NCBI RefSeq assembly: GCF_003013395.1
Contig: NZ_PXZM01000022.1
Coordinates: 115,364-179,363 of the forward strand
Source of the DNA: Brevibacillus fortis
GTDB taxonomy: Bacteria > Bacillota > Bacilli > Brevibacillales > Brevibacillaceae
Direction: 5' to 3'
Length of the DNA: 64,000 bases
Shown in pieces: positions 18,363-28,755 of this stretch; within the stretch, counting starts at the first letter, position 1; every line of letters begins with the position of its first letter. Both the position numbers and the translations under genes were made by a program. The notes beneath the pieces are model-generated. The model did not search any database, was not told where the DNA came from, and saw nothing but the letters and a program-made list of their open reading frames with translations.

Positions 18363-19727
18363 TTAGTCAGGGAACCGGGAAGCGAATACCTGCTCCCGAG
18401 AAGAAGATGTCTGTTTATTTTTATCGTCCGCCCAGATTGCTTCCTGCTCTTTTCGTTCCAGGATTTCTTCCAACGCAAACATTTTCTCGAAAATATCCAG
18501 TACTTCTTCCCCATCTTTGGTAGCTGCCATTTCTTTTAAACGCACGACCGGATCGTGCAACAGTTGATTGACAATACCCTTGGTTGTCTTGCGGATGATG
18601 TGCATCTCTCGCTCAGACAAGTTCGGCAACTTGTTTTCGATTTTTCGCATCGCTTCGCTTTGGATCGTGTTTGCCTTGTCACGCAGTGCAGCGATGAGTG
18701 GCGCCACGCCAAGAGTCTGGTACCAGGTCGTGAATGCCACGATCTCTTCTTGAATCATGACATCCAGACGTTCCGCTTCACGAGAACGTTCCGCAACGTT
18801 ACTCGCAACGATTCCTTCGAGATCGTCAATATCATATAAGAATACGTTATCAAGATCATGCAAGTCAGGATTCAGGTCGCGAGGAACTGCGATATCCACC
18901 ATGAACAACGGACGATGCTTCCGTTGTTTCATGATCGGAGCCAGTTCTTTTTTGCCGAGGACATAACCTGTCGCTCCGGTCGAGCTGATGACGATGTCTG
19001 CTGTGAGCAGTGCCTCAGGCAGCTGCTCCATCGTACAGGAGTCACCCTTAAACTTTTCTGCCAAAAGCTGCGCTCGCTCCAAAGTACGATTCGCTACCAT
19101 GACGTGCTCCGATCCGTTTGCATGCAGGTGCTTGGCGGTCAGTTCGCTCATTTTGCCCGCTCCGACGATCAGGACAGACTTCCCTGCGAAGGACCCGAAA
19201 ATCTTTTTCCCTAGTTCGACAGCAGCGTAGCTGACAGAAACCGCATTTTGTCCAATCGCTGTCTCTGTATGGGCACGCTTGGCAAACGTGATCGCTTGCT
19301 TGAACAAGGTATTGAAGACGGTCCCTGTCGTTTGTCGCTCCTGCCCCAACAGGAACGCATCACGGACTTGTCCGAGGATTTGTGTTTCTCCCATTACCAT
19401 CGAATCAAGACCGGAAGAGACGCGGAACAAGTGCTCGATTGCCTGTTCGTTCTCTTTTATATAGAGATGATCCTTAAATTGTTCTTTCTCCACACCGAAC
19501 CATTCAGCCAAAAAACGGCGCGTATAGTCTCGGCCAATATTAGCCTGGTCGCAAACGACGTAAATTTCCGTCCGGTTGCACGTCCCCAGGATGATACATT
19601 CTGCGATACTCTTCGTCTGGGAGAGAAGATGAAGAGCGCGTGCTGTCCCATCGTCGCTGAATGTAAACTTTTCGCGAATTTCGACAGGAGCTGTTTTGTA
19701 GTTTAAACCCAGCAAAAGAATATCCAT
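18363..19727 (-). CDS. hemA: Glutamyl-tRNA reductase
   Basis: HemA reduces glutamyl-tRNA to glutamate-1-semialdehyde with NADPH, the committed step of heme synthesis. The ATG at 19727 lies seven bases after GGGAGG and gives 454 residues (B. subtilis 455). The catalytic Cys50 is present in GTCNRTEIYVV, as is HTETAIGQNAVSVSYAAVE. The NADPH fold starts at VLIVGAGKMSE near residue 188 and the C-terminus forms the dimerisation helices. It is the first gene of hemAXCDBL. Confidence 0.95.
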   Translation of the reverse strand: MDILLLGLNYKTAPVEIREKFTFSDDGTARALHLLSQTKSIAECIILGTCNRTEIYVVCDQANIGRDYTRRFLAEWFGVEKEQFKDHLYIKENEQAIEHLFRVSSGLDSMVMGETQILGQVRDAFLLGQERQTTGTVFNTLFKQAITFAKRAHTETAIGQNAVSVSYAAVELGKKIFGSFAGKSVLIVGAGKMSELTAKHLHANGSEHVMVANRTLERAQLLAEKFKGDSCTMEQLPEALLTADIVISSTGATGYVLGKKELAPIMKQRKHRPLFMVDIAVPRDLNPDLHDLDNVFLYDIDDLEGIVASNVAERSREAERLDVMIQEEIVAFTTWYQTLGVAPLIAALRDKANTIQSEAMRKIENKLPNLSEREMHIIRKTTKGIVNQLLHDPVVRLKEMAATKDGEEVLDIFEKMFALEEILERKEQEAIWADDKNKQTSSSREQVFASRFPD

Positions 19728-19772
19728 AATGTCCTCCCAGAATGACAAACCTGTTAGCGGCATATGTAAAAT

Positions 19773-19787
19773 GCACTATTATTATAA
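19773..19787 (-). promoter_or_regulatory. Candidate -10 with PerR/Fur-like half box upstream of hemA
   Basis: On the minus strand TTATAAT (19781-19787) can serve as the -10 and is also a perfect half of the PerR consensus; the other half is only partly conserved (about 10 of 14 positions over the whole box). hemA is PerR-regulated in B. subtilis, so this is plausible but unproven. Confidence 0.3.
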
Positions 19788-19960
19788 CATTATGTCCCGA
19801 ACCGGATAGGAGTAATTGTGAAAAATTTATTAACGGAGTGTACTTTGGGTATATCCTGTATAATCCGCTTGCGTTCTTTCCGGGAATACCTTATTATGTC
19901 GGCTATACATGAAAACAGAAGAAAAATTGCGAAAATGCCAGAAAGGAGAGGAAAGAAGCT

Positions 19961-20902
19961 TTGAGAAAACCATGGATGGCAGACATAACGCTGTTCCTCG
20001 TCGCTTTTATCTGGGGAACCACGTTTTTGATCGTACAGCAGGCAATCGCATCGCTGCCTCCCAATACGTTTAACGCCGTACGCTTTACCATTGCCGCGCT
20101 ATTTTTATTGATCATCTATTTCATCCGCAATCGTTATCGTGGGCAGAACTCTGAATGGAGAGGGCCACTGCTTCGTGCAGGCGTCATCCTCGGTTTTTGG
20201 CTCTGTCTGGGATATGCCTTTCAGACTGTAGGACTTTTGTATACATCGCCGTCCAAAGCTGGCTTTATCACAGGTTTAGCCGTCGTATTGGTACCGCTTT
20301 TCTCGTTTTTGCTCTTGCGTGATCGGGTGAAGCCTTTTGCCATTATCGGCGTGATTCTAGCGGCGTTCGGCTTATATTTGTTGACGCAGAACCAGTCGTT
20401 CTCCTTTAATCTCGGAGATGCATTGGTCTTCGGCGGTGCGATCTGCTTCGCCATGCAAATCGTATTTACCGGCAAATACGCACCTCGTTTTGCAGCGCTG
20501 CCGCTTGCCATTACGCAATTAGGCACGGTAGGTGTCATGAGCTGGCTATATTCCTTTTTCTTTGAGGATTGGAGTCGTGCCTTTGATCCGGCGATCTTGT
20601 TCAAGCCTGAGGTGGCCTTTGGTTTGATCGTCACTTCTATTTTCGCTACGGCACTTGCCTTTCTCGCTCAGACGGCCTTGCAAAAAGAAACCAGCTCGAC
20701 GCGGGTCGCTCTCATTTTCGCTTTGGAGCCCGTTTTTGCTGCACTCACCTCATACGTCTTTATTCACGAAGTATTGAGTGGAAGACAGTTGACCGGATGT
20801 CTTTTGATTTTCACCGGAATGATTTTGGCAGAACTTCCGATTCAGGAATGGTTACGGAATTTCCGACAGAGAAAACCAAATGACGGTCGTGAATCCGCCT
20901 GA
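19961..20902 (+). CDS. EamA/DMT-family transporter
   Basis: A 313-residue member of the drug/metabolite transporter family, with ten predicted membrane helices formed by two EamA repeats; each repeat has a characteristic stretch, AFIWGTTFLIVQQAI in the first and ALEPVFAALTSYVF in the second. A TTG start at 19961 follows AAGGAGAGG; an ATG five codons on is an alternative. It is divergent from hemA. Substrate and direction cannot be told from sequence. Confidence 0.88.
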   Translation: MRKPWMADITLFLVAFIWGTTFLIVQQAIASLPPNTFNAVRFTIAALFLLIIYFIRNRYRGQNSEWRGPLLRAGVILGFWLCLGYAFQTVGLLYTSPSKAGFITGLAVVLVPLFSFLLLRDRVKPFAIIGVILAAFGLYLLTQNQSFSFNLGDALVFGGAICFAMQIVFTGKYAPRFAALPLAITQLGTVGVMSWLYSFFFEDWSRAFDPAILFKPEVAFGLIVTSIFATALAFLAQTALQKETSSTRVALIFALEPVFAALTSYVFIHEVLSGRQLTGCLLIFTGMILAELPIQEWLRNFRQRKPNDGRESA

Positions 20903-20910
20903 TATGAAAA

Positions 20911-20954
20911 GCAAAAAAGTTCCTTCTCCCCTGCGGGAAAGGAACTTTTTTTAT
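20911..20954. terminator. Bidirectional terminator
   Basis: AAAAAAGTTCCTT (20913-20925) pairs with AAGGAACTTTTTT (from 20939). T tracts occur on both strands, serving the EamA transporter gene and the convergent GH84 gene, whose stop codon lies inside the last T tract. Confidence 0.88.
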
Positions 20955-22303
20955 GAGCTCTTCTTGACCTCTAGCATTACGGCATCCACAAAAAGCTGCA
21001 TGACCGGTCCGCACACTTCTTGCGGGTAACGCTCCGTTCGTTTGAGCCATTGTTTGAGCCGGAGCAGGTGGTAGGCTGCTTGTGGAAGTCGCCCTCTTGT
21101 CCCATGATCGATGAGAGCAACTGCCGATAGACCGACCTTGGTCCACAGATGGAACTTCTCCACCCAGGGCCTCGTTTCTTCCGCAAGCTTCTGATTCGTC
21201 ATCCCTGCCAACAGCTTGTCCGCCGCCGCCTCCATCTTCTGAAAAAGAGTCGTCAAGTCAGCAATGGCTTTTTGCCGATCCCCTTCCAAGAAATGAAAGC
21301 GGAAGGTCAGGATAGCTTCTAGCAATCGCGGCGATTCCACCTCGCATAAAAACGAGCTCTGCACGTTCTCAGCAAAGGTGAAGAAAGCATCTGCGTCCTT
21401 TTGTCCTGCCACTTCCTCTACGGCTTGTTTCCACACCGTATCAGGATCGTAGCCGATCGGATCTCGCAAATAGGCTGCCGTCGTAATCAAAGGAATCTTC
21501 GAGCACTCTGGTCTAGACATCGCATTCGCCACATAGCCTGCTGCGTATTTCCACAGATCAGGGTCACGGTGACGCAATGGACCGATATGTAGTTCGTTCG
21601 CCATGGCCAAATCATTCACCGGGTAGTTGTCCCAATAAAATGGCTGATGTCCCGTGTACTCCTGAAAGCGAATCGCATCGCCGTCCGTCAGGTAGGGCGA
21701 ACAGACGAAACGTCCCGTCCAGAACAAATCGATTTCTGGCGGCAAATGCTGGCCAAGGTACATGATGTACGCTTCTTTTCCAATCCCGTTGTATTGTGTA
21801 GGACAGACAACCAGCTTGACTGGATCGCCCCAGCTGCGTATCAAATCCCATACGTAGTGTGTCGTATGAGCATGTGCCTCAGCCAAATGGGCAAATTCGG
21901 CTACATCCTTGTCATGCAACAGGTACATGGGGATATCATCGAACAATAGCGCAAAGTAACGCACACCGCGATCATACAAATCCCGATACTTCCTACCCAA
22001 CAGCTCCAAGTGCTGACGATTCGTATATTCCATGCTGAGTCCAGGACCCAGGCAATAAATAAACTGCATATTGCGAGTCTGTGCCCGCAAGATCAGCTCG
22101 CCTAGCTGTTGATTGGCTTTCGCAGGAAGCGGCTCCATCCAGCGTTCCCTCAGATACTCGTCATTTTTGGGGGCGTAGAAATACGCGTTGTAATCATGTC
22201 GGTGCAAAAAGTCGATCATATCCAGCCGCTCTTCATGAGTCCAAGGCGTTCCATAGAAGCCTTCGATTACACCACGTACAGCAAAGCAAGCACTCCCGCT
22301 CAC
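20951..22303 (-). CDS. GH84-family beta-N-acetylglucosaminidase, cytoplasmic
   Basis: A 450-residue protein resembling glycoside hydrolase family 84 (O-GlcNAcase/hyaluronidase-like, substrate-assisted catalysis). The N-terminus GVIEGFYGTPWTHEERLDMI is the family hallmark. The catalytic Asp pair lies in ALLFDDIPM near residue 145, and FWTGRFVCSPYLT and PFYWDNYPVND line the active site. Unlike most bacterial members it has no signal peptide or binding modules, so it should act inside the cell. The start is GTG after GGGAG. It lies 39 bases after engB on the same strand. The substrate is unknown. Confidence 0.82.
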   Translation of the reverse strand: MSGSACFAVRGVIEGFYGTPWTHEERLDMIDFLHRHDYNAYFYAPKNDEYLRERWMEPLPAKANQQLGELILRAQTRNMQFIYCLGPGLSMEYTNRQHLELLGRKYRDLYDRGVRYFALLFDDIPMYLLHDKDVAEFAHLAEAHAHTTHYVWDLIRSWGDPVKLVVCPTQYNGIGKEAYIMYLGQHLPPEIDLFWTGRFVCSPYLTDGDAIRFQEYTGHQPFYWDNYPVNDLAMANELHIGPLRHRDPDLWKYAAGYVANAMSRPECSKIPLITTAAYLRDPIGYDPDTVWKQAVEEVAGQKDADAFFTFAENVQSSFLCEVESPRLLEAILTFRFHFLEGDRQKAIADLTTLFQKMEAAADKLLAGMTNQKLAEETRPWVEKFHLWTKVGLSAVALIDHGTRGRLPQAAYHLLRLKQWLKRTERYPQEVCGPVMQLFVDAVMLEVKKSS

Positions 22304-22342
22304 TCAGATGCTCCCTTCCCCACGACGAATTGGGTCTAAGAA

Positions 22343-22990
22343 TTACTCATTGACTGGAGTAGTCTCCTCAGCCTTGGCAGCGGTCTCCCTGGCCATTTCC
22401 TCTCCAGCACGGATACGACGCATGATTTCTGCCCACAGCTCATCCTTGCCTTGACCTGTCTCCGAGGAAAATACGATGATCGTATCATCCCCGCGCAAAT
22501 TCAGGCTTTGACGGATGATTTTCGTATGCTGTAGCCAACGCCCGCGAGCGATTTTATCACCTTTCGTCGCTACGACTACGGTTGGGATTCCGATTTGCTT
22601 GCACCAATCGTACATCGCAACATCGTCTTTACTCGGAGCATGGCGAATATCGACCAGTTGAATAATAAAGCGAAGCTCTTTCCGGTTTTTCAAATAGCCC
22701 TCGATCATTTTTCCCCATTGTTCCTTGATCGTCTTCGCTACCTTTGCATACCCATAACCCGGGAAGTCAACGAAGTAAAGCATTTGATTCACACGGAAAT
22801 AATTCAATGTCTGGGTTTTCCCCGGACGAGAACTGATCCGGGCAAGCCCTTTACGGTTCATCATTTTATTGAGCAGTGATGATTTTCCTACGTTAGAGCG
22901 TCCTACCAGCGCGATCTCATGGAGACCATCCGTAGGATACTGCTTCGGTCCAACCGCGCTGATAATAAACTCTGATGATGTTACTTTCAT
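22343..22990 (-). CDS. engB: Ribosome biogenesis GTPase EngB/YsxC
   Basis: EngB is an essential GTPase of the TrmE-Era-EngA family needed for late 50S subunit assembly. The 215 residues show the P-loop [12 protein letters not shown], the switch II motif [10 protein letters not shown] and the base-recognition motif ATKGDK. An acidic, Ala/Glu-rich tail extends the C-terminus a little beyond the usual 195-200 residues. It overlaps lon by four bases, as in other Bacillota. Confidence 0.95.
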   Translation of the reverse strand: MKVTSSEFIISAVGPKQYPTDGLHEIALVGRSNVGKSSLLNKMMNRKGLARISSRPGKTQTLNYFRVNQMLYFVDFPGYGYAKVAKTIKEQWGKMIEGYLKNRKELRFIIQLVDIRHAPSKDDVAMYDWCKQIGIPTVVVATKGDKIARGRWLQHTKIIRQSLNLRGDDTIIVFSSETGQGKDELWAEIMRRIRAGEEMARETAAKAEETTPVNE

Positions 22991-25326
22991 GCTTTGTCAC
23001 CTACTGGCTGTTTAGTTAGCGCGTGACGCAGCACTTCATCTAAATGATCAACTGGATAGAATGTCAGTTCACCGCGTACGCTCTCTGGGATATCCTCGAT
23101 ATCCTTCTCATTGTCTTTTGGTAAAATGATCGTGGTTAAACCTGCGCGGTGAGCAGACATGCATTTTTCTTTCAGCCCACCAATTGGCAGAACCCGACCT
23201 CGCAGCGTAATCTCCCCGGTCATCCCCACTTCTTTTTTCACAGGGATTTTCGTGAGGGCGGATACGAGCGCGGTTGCCATGGTAATCCCAGCAGACGGAC
23301 CGTCTTTTGGAATTGCCCCTTCTGGAACGTGGATGTGGATATCGTTCTTCTCGTGGAAGGACGGATCAATTCCCCACTGATCTGCACGGGAGCGAATATA
23401 GCTGAACGCAGCCTGCGCAGACTCCTTCATGACGTCACCCAGTTTCCCTGTCAGGGTGAGCTTTCCTTTTCCAGGCAAAATGCTGACTTCTACATTCAGC
23501 GTATCTCCACCTGCTTGTGTCCAAGCGAGACCCGTAACGGAGCCCACTTGATCTTTTTTCTCCGCAAGTCCATAGCGGAAGCGCGGTTTGCCGAGCAGCG
23601 TCTCCAACGTCTTGACCGTAACCATGACGCGCTTCTTCTCACCGCTCACGATCAGCTTGGCAGCTTTGCGGCATACGTTGGCTGCTTCGCGATTGAGGTT
23701 GCGAACACCCGCTTCTCGCGTGTACAGACGAACGAGCTTCAGCATCGCATCGTCGTTCATTTTCAGCTTATCTTTGCCCAAGCCGTGATCCTGCATTTGC
23801 TTCGGCAAAAGGTAATCGCGCAAAATGTTCAGCTTTTCCAGTTCTGTATAGCTGGAAATCGAGATGACCTCCATCCGGTCTAAAAGCGGACGCGGAATCG
23901 TATCGAGACTGTTTGCGGTCGTAATAAACATGACGTTCGTCAAATCATAGGTCTCTTCGATATAGTGGTCACTGAATTTATCATTTTGGTTTGGATCGAG
24001 CACTTCGAGCAGAGCAGACGCAGGATCTCCGCGGAAATCGGATGCGAGCTTGTCGATCTCATCCAGCAAAAAGACAGGATTAATCGTGCCAGCTTGCTTC
24101 ATTCCTTGTATGATTCGTCCTGGGAGAGCACCTACATAAGTGCGGCGGTGTCCGCGAATTTCTGCTTCATCGCGTACTCCACCCAAGGAAATGCGAACGA
24201 AATTGCGCCCAATTGCACGCGCTACGGAACGGGCCAGAGAAGTTTTCCCGACACCCGGAGGACCTACCAGACAAAGGATCGGTCCACGCATGGAGTTTAC
24301 CAGCTTTTGTACAGCCAAATACTCCAAGACGCGCTCTTTTGGTTTATCCAAGCCGTAATGATCTTCATCGAGAACTTGCTGTGCATGCTGAATATCCAGA
24401 TTGTCTTCTGTCGTCTTCGTCCAAGGCAGTGCAAACAAGGTATCGATATACGTGCGGATGACCGAGCCTTCCGCCGAAGTCGCCGGCATCTTTTCCAGAC
24501 GCTCGAGCTCCTTCTCGATCTTCGTTTTGATCCGCTCAGGAGCGTCTGATTTTTCGAGCCCGGCACGCAGCTCATCTACTTCACCTTGGCGTCCGTCCTT
24601 GTCGCCCAGCTCTTTTTGGATAGCTTTCATTTGCTCACGCAGGTAATATTCCTTTTGCGTGCGCTCCATTTGTTTCTTCACGCGGTTGCCGATCTTACGC
24701 TCTAGCTCTAGTACCTCGCGCTCGTTGTTCAAAATGGTCAAAAGAATCTCGAGACGTTCCTTGATGTTCGTCGTCTCCAAAATTTCTTGTTTGTCCTTCA
24801 TCTTGAGCGGCAAATGCGAAGCAATCACATCGGCTAAACGTCCCGGTTCCTCAATATCCTGCACAGAGGTTAACGACTCTGGAGAAACCTTTTTGGACAG
24901 CTTGATGTACTGCTCAAAGTGGCCCAGCAAGGAACGCATTAAAGCTTCCACTTCGTTTTGTTCTGTTTTTTCATCTTGCAAATATGTAATCGACACGACG
25001 AAATACTCTTCTTTTTGAAGATACTCCTCGATCTTCGCGCGTTGCAAGCCTTCTACCAATACACGGATTGTCCCATTCGGCAGCTTCAGCATTTGTTTTA
25101 CACGCGCAACGGTACCAATACTGTAGATTTGCTCAGCATCTGGCTCTTCTATATGGACCTCTTCCTGTGTCGCAAGCAAAATCTTGTTATCGTCTACCAT
25201 GGCTTGCTCCAATGCGCGGATGGACTTTTCCCGTCCAACGTCCAAATGGAGTACCATTGTCGGATAAACAAGCAATCCTCGCAACGGGAGAAGCGGTAAT
25301 TCTCGTTTACCGGAACGTTCGCCCAA
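22987..25326 (-). CDS. lon: ATP-dependent protease La (LonA)
   Basis: Lon degrades misfolded and regulatory proteins. The 779 residues comprise the N-terminal substrate domain (to about residue 300), an AAA+ module with Walker [12 protein letters not shown] and Walker [10 protein letters not shown], and a protease domain with the catalytic Ser in [11 protein letters not shown] and the Lys about 43 residues later. The start is TTG, backed by GGAGAGGTG seven or more bases upstream and by the conserved N-terminus ([16 protein letters not shown]). It is translationally coupled to engB. Confidence 0.95.
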   Translation of the reverse strand: MGERSGKRELPLLPLRGLLVYPTMVLHLDVGREKSIRALEQAMVDDNKILLATQEEVHIEEPDAEQIYSIGTVARVKQMLKLPNGTIRVLVEGLQRAKIEEYLQKEEYFVVSITYLQDEKTEQNEVEALMRSLLGHFEQYIKLSKKVSPESLTSVQDIEEPGRLADVIASHLPLKMKDKQEILETTNIKERLEILLTILNNEREVLELERKIGNRVKKQMERTQKEYYLREQMKAIQKELGDKDGRQGEVDELRAGLEKSDAPERIKTKIEKELERLEKMPATSAEGSVIRTYIDTLFALPWTKTTEDNLDIQHAQQVLDEDHYGLDKPKERVLEYLAVQKLVNSMRGPILCLVGPPGVGKTSLARSVARAIGRNFVRISLGGVRDEAEIRGHRRTYVGALPGRIIQGMKQAGTINPVFLLDEIDKLASDFRGDPASALLEVLDPNQNDKFSDHYIEETYDLTNVMFITTANSLDTIPRPLLDRMEVISISSYTELEKLNILRDYLLPKQMQDHGLGKDKLKMNDDAMLKLVRLYTREAGVRNLNREAANVCRKAAKLIVSGEKKRVMVTVKTLETLLGKPRFRYGLAEKKDQVGSVTGLAWTQAGGDTLNVEVSILPGKGKLTLTGKLGDVMKESAQAAFSYIRSRADQWGIDPSFHEKNDIHIHVPEGAIPKDGPSAGITMATALVSALTKIPVKKEVGMTGEITLRGRVLPIGGLKEKCMSAHRAGLTTIILPKDNEKDIEDIPESVRGELTFYPVDHLDEVLRHALTKQPVGDKA

Positions 25327-25381
25327 GCGGATGCACCTCTCCTTGTTGATCTACCCTCTTACAAAGAGCCTTATAACAGAC

Positions 25382-25406
25382 AAAAACGGCCCTCAAAGCC
25401 GTTTTT
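25382..25406 (-). terminator. Terminator of lonB
   Basis: AAAACGGC pairs with GCCGTTTT around a short loop, with T tracts at either side. It sits between lonB and lon, so the two are probably separate transcripts and lon has its own promoter in the next 55 bases. Confidence 0.75.
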
Positions 25407-25573
25407 TAAACGCCCGCCCGGCCCCAAAAAAAGAGACAAAAAAGATCATACGCAATCATTTTTGTGGAGCTCGTTTCAGGCCGGGCAAGGCCTCAGGCTC
25501 TTTGCAAGCAGAAGCTTTTTTCCATTGTAGCGCAAACACAATCCGATGTCTAATCCGCGAGCATACCCGACTG
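25407..25573. other. Intergenic spacer between lonB and lon
   Basis: No gene is seen here. GCCCGGCC near 25415 and GGCCGGGC near 25487 could form a long-range stem on the minus-strand lonB transcript. A second short T-rich stretch lies between them. Confidence 0.4.
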
Positions 25574-27271
25574 TTACAGTGATACCGGAGAGGAAGCGAG
25601 ATCCTCTGCCGGGATTTGCAAAGTAAATCCTGGCGCCTCTTCTTCTTGCATGGCAGCTTGCGGTACAGCTAGCTCGATTACTTCAGAGACCGTGGACACT
25701 GGAATGACCTCAATCCCTTTCATGTCAGTAAAAATGCTTTGCCAGTTTTCCTGTGGAATGATGACTCTGGTCGCTCCGGCTTGTTTGGCTGCCTCCACCT
25801 TCGCGACTACACCCCCAACTGGCTTTACCTTCCCATGAATACTCACTTCACCAGTCATAGCCAGTAAATTATCGACAGGCTGATTCAGAATCGCCGAGTA
25901 GATCGCCGTTGCAATGGTAATTCCTGCTGAAGGCCCATCGACAGGGATGCCCCCTGGAAAATTGATATGCAGATCATAATCATACGGGCGAACACCCATT
26001 CTGTTCAGGACAGTCAAAACGTTTTCGATCGATCCTTTTGCCATCGACTTTCGGCGAATTGTCCGAGTGCGGCTGCCCATCTCCTCTTCCTCAGCCATTC
26101 CTGTCATCGCCATTCGACCTTGACCTGGGACAGCGGCAGGAGAAGCAGTCACTTCCAGCTCCATCACACTGCCCATGTTTGGACCATACACTGCAAGACC
26201 GTTGACCAATCCGACCTGGGGCGTATCATGCACCTGCTTTTCGGGACGCGGCGATTTTTGGCTACTGTGCATCACCCATTCCACATCGGCAGTCTGGACA
26301 TCCTTGCGCTCTTCAGTCAAGGCAATTCCAGCAGCGATTTGCAGTGTATTGATCGCTTCACGTCCATTGGTCGCATAGCGCTCGATTACGGAAACAGCGC
26401 CGTCTTCTATATTCATATTCATTTTAGGCACGGCCGTACGCACGATACTCCCAATTTCTCCAGCCTTCAATGGGCGGAAAAAGATTTCCAGGCAACGGGA
26501 CCGAAGCGCAGGAGGTAGTTCTTCTGGCAACCTCGTCGTCGCTCCAACCAGACGGAAGTCGGCGGGCAAACCGTATTTGAAAACGTCATGAATATGCGAA
26601 GGAATCTGGTTATTTTCCTCGCTGTAGTAAGCACTTTCCAGCATGACTTTGCGATCTTCGAGAACTTTTAGTAATTTATTCATTTGAACAGGATGAAGTT
26701 CCCCTATTTCATCAAGAAAAAGCATGCCACCGTGCGCTTTCGTCACAGCTCCTGGCTTTGGCTGCGGAATACCCGCCTGCCCAAGCGAGCCTGCTCCTTG
26801 ATAAATAGGATCATGGACAGAGCCGATTAGCGGGTCAGCAATCCCGCGCTCATCAAAACGAGCAATCGTCGCATCAATTTCAATAAACTTGGCATCCGAA
26901 GTAAACGGGGATAGCTGATTTTTCTTCGCTTCTTCCAGCACAACCCTAGCCGCTGCGGTCTTGCCTACACCAGGCGGTCCATAAATAATGACATGCTGCG
27001 GGTTGGGACCACACAAAGCGGCACGCAACGCACGAAGCCCATCTTCCTGTCCTACAATTTCTTCCAAAGTCGCTGGTCTTGTTCTCTCTGACAGAGGTTC
27101 TGTCAACGCAACCATTCTCATTTTACGAATGGAATCAAGATCCTTGCGTGATTCCTTTTCGGTTGAGGTTTTCGTGTTTCTCTGCGCTCGCAACAAGTTC
27201 CAAAAGTAGGTGCCGATCACGATACCAACAACCACTTCAATGACAGCAATGACCAATGTCGTATAGTCCAT
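25574..27271 (-). CDS. lonB: LonB-type ATP-dependent protease, membrane-anchored
   Basis: LonB is the forespore-associated Lon-like protease of endospore formers. The ATG at 27271 follows GGGAGGG and gives 565 residues (B. subtilis 552). One membrane helix (residues 4-26) is followed by an AAA+ domain with Walker [15 protein letters not shown] and LFLDEIGELHPVQ, and by the Ser-Lys protease domain ([13 protein letters not shown], then GGVVAKVEAAKQAG). It lacks the long Lon N-domain. It is flanked by its own terminator and by that of clpX. Confidence 0.93.
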   Translation of the reverse strand: MDYTTLVIAVIEVVVGIVIGTYFWNLLRAQRNTKTSTEKESRKDLDSIRKMRMVALTEPLSERTRPATLEEIVGQEDGLRALRAALCGPNPQHVIIYGPPGVGKTAAARVVLEEAKKNQLSPFTSDAKFIEIDATIARFDERGIADPLIGSVHDPIYQGAGSLGQAGIPQPKPGAVTKAHGGMLFLDEIGELHPVQMNKLLKVLEDRKVMLESAYYSEENNQIPSHIHDVFKYGLPADFRLVGATTRLPEELPPALRSRCLEIFFRPLKAGEIGSIVRTAVPKMNMNIEDGAVSVIERYATNGREAINTLQIAAGIALTEERKDVQTADVEWVMHSSQKSPRPEKQVHDTPQVGLVNGLAVYGPNMGSVMELEVTASPAAVPGQGRMAMTGMAEEEEMGSRTRTIRRKSMAKGSIENVLTVLNRMGVRPYDYDLHINFPGGIPVDGPSAGITIATAIYSAILNQPVDNLLAMTGEVSIHGKVKPVGGVVAKVEAAKQAGATRVIIPQENWQSIFTDMKGIEVIPVSTVSEVIELAVPQAAMQEEEAPGFTLQIPAEDLASSPVSL

Positions 27272-27423
27272 ATGCAGTCCCTCCCATGCGTCTTCGCTTA
27301 CGGTCAACTTTTATCCCCCGAAGAGAGGGGATCACGTTCATAACCGCTTTGTGCATATGTAAAAGCTTCTCTTGAACGATATCAAGTAGTATTGCCCCGC
27401 AAGCGTGGACGTAAACCAACAAC

Positions 27424-27458
27424 AAAAAAACCACCTCGCTTATAACGAGATGGTTTTT
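27424..27458 (-). terminator. Terminator of clpX
   Basis: The minus strand reads AAACCATCTCG, a six-base loop, CGAGGTGGTTTTTTT. One mismatch interrupts the stem, and the T tract is long. It lies 12 bases after the clpX stop codon. Confidence 0.85.
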
Positions 27459-27469
27459 GTATACGATGC

Positions 27470-28735
27470 TTATGCTGTTTCTTCGTGCAATTCCTGGCCT
27501 TCCTTGGTCAACAGTTGCGGCTTCACTTTGTCGCGTACCGTTTCTTCGGTAATCACGCACTTGTTGACGTCTTCTCTGGAAGGAAGTTCATACATCATAT
27601 CGAGCATGATTTGTTCGATAATCGCACGCAGTCCGCGCGCACCCGTGTTGCGCTTAATCGCTTCTTTGGCGATTTGCATGAGCGCTCCGTTATCGAACTC
27701 CAGCTCAACACCGTCGAGACTCAGCAATTTTTGGTACTGTTTCACCAACGAGTTTTTCGGCTCTGTCAGGATACGCACGAGCGTCTCCTCATCCAGCGGC
27801 TCCAAAGTAGCCAGAACTGGCAAACGACCGACGAACTCCGGAATCAGACCAAATTTCAGCAGGTCTTCCGGCAAAATGTATTTCAGGTATTCTCCGGCTT
27901 TCAGATCGCCTTTTACGCCATCGCCGAAGTCTGCACCGAAACCGATGACTTTTTTACCCAAACGACGCTTGATAATTTGCTCGACGCCATCAAATGCACC
28001 GCCGCAAATGAACAAAATGTTCGAGGTGTCGATTTGGATGAACTCTTGATGAGGATGCTTGCGTCCGCCTTGTGGTGGAACACTCGCAACTGTACCCTCC
28101 AAAATTTTCAAGAGCGCTTGCTGAACGCCTTCACCAGATACATCACGTGTGATGGATGGGTTTTCCGATTTGCGGGCTACCTTATCAATCTCGTCGATGT
28201 AAATGATTCCTTTTTCAGCCTTCTCGACATCATAGTCAGCAGCCTGGATGAGCTTGAGCAAAATGTTTTCAACATCTTCGCCCACATAGCCTGCTTCTGT
28301 CAGAGAAGTTGCGTCCGCAATCGCGAAAGGTACATTCAGAATGCGCGCCAATGTTTGCGCGAGCAACGTTTTCCCGCTACCAGTCGGACCGATCAGCATA
28401 ATGTTGGATTTTTGCAGCTCCACATCCTCGATCTTCGCCCCGGAATTAATCCGTTTGTAGTGGTTGTACACCGCTACAGACAAGGACTTCTTCGCCATAT
28501 CTTGACCGATAACATAGTCGTCCAAGATTTTGCGAATTTCCACTGGCTTTGGAATTTCTTTCATATCGATTTCTTCTTCAGTACCCAGCTCTTCCTGTAC
28601 AATTTCATTGCACAGTTCGATACATTCGTCACAAATGTAAACACCAGGACCAGCTACCAGCTTGCGCACCTGTTCCTGGGACTTGCCGCAGAAGGAACAC
28701 TTCAGTTGGCCTTTGTCGTCGTTAAACTTAAACAT
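27470..28735 (-). CDS. clpX: ATP-dependent Clp protease ATP-binding subunit ClpX
   Basis: ClpX unfolds substrates and feeds them to ClpP. From the ATG at 28735 (GAGGTG six bases upstream) the protein is 421 residues. The zinc-binding domain has C13, C16, C35 and C38. Walker A is [11 protein letters not shown], Walker [10 protein letters not shown], and the ClpP-contact tripeptide IGF is in [11 protein letters not shown]. It lies 20 bases after clpP and is clearly co-transcribed with it. Confidence 0.96.
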   Translation of the reverse strand: MFKFNDDKGQLKCSFCGKSQEQVRKLVAGPGVYICDECIELCNEIVQEELGTEEEIDMKEIPKPVEIRKILDDYVIGQDMAKKSLSVAVYNHYKRINSGAKIEDVELQKSNIMLIGPTGSGKTLLAQTLARILNVPFAIADATSLTEAGYVGEDVENILLKLIQAADYDVEKAEKGIIYIDEIDKVARKSENPSITRDVSGEGVQQALLKILEGTVASVPPQGGRKHPHQEFIQIDTSNILFICGGAFDGVEQIIKRRLGKKVIGFGADFGDGVKGDLKAGEYLKYILPEDLLKFGLIPEFVGRLPVLATLEPLDEETLVRILTEPKNSLVKQYQKLLSLDGVELEFDNGALMQIAKEAIKRNTGARGLRAIIEQIMLDMMYELPSREDVNKCVITEETVRDKVKPQLLTKEGQELHEETA

Positions 28736-28755
28736 GCGCTTCACCTCACAACGGG

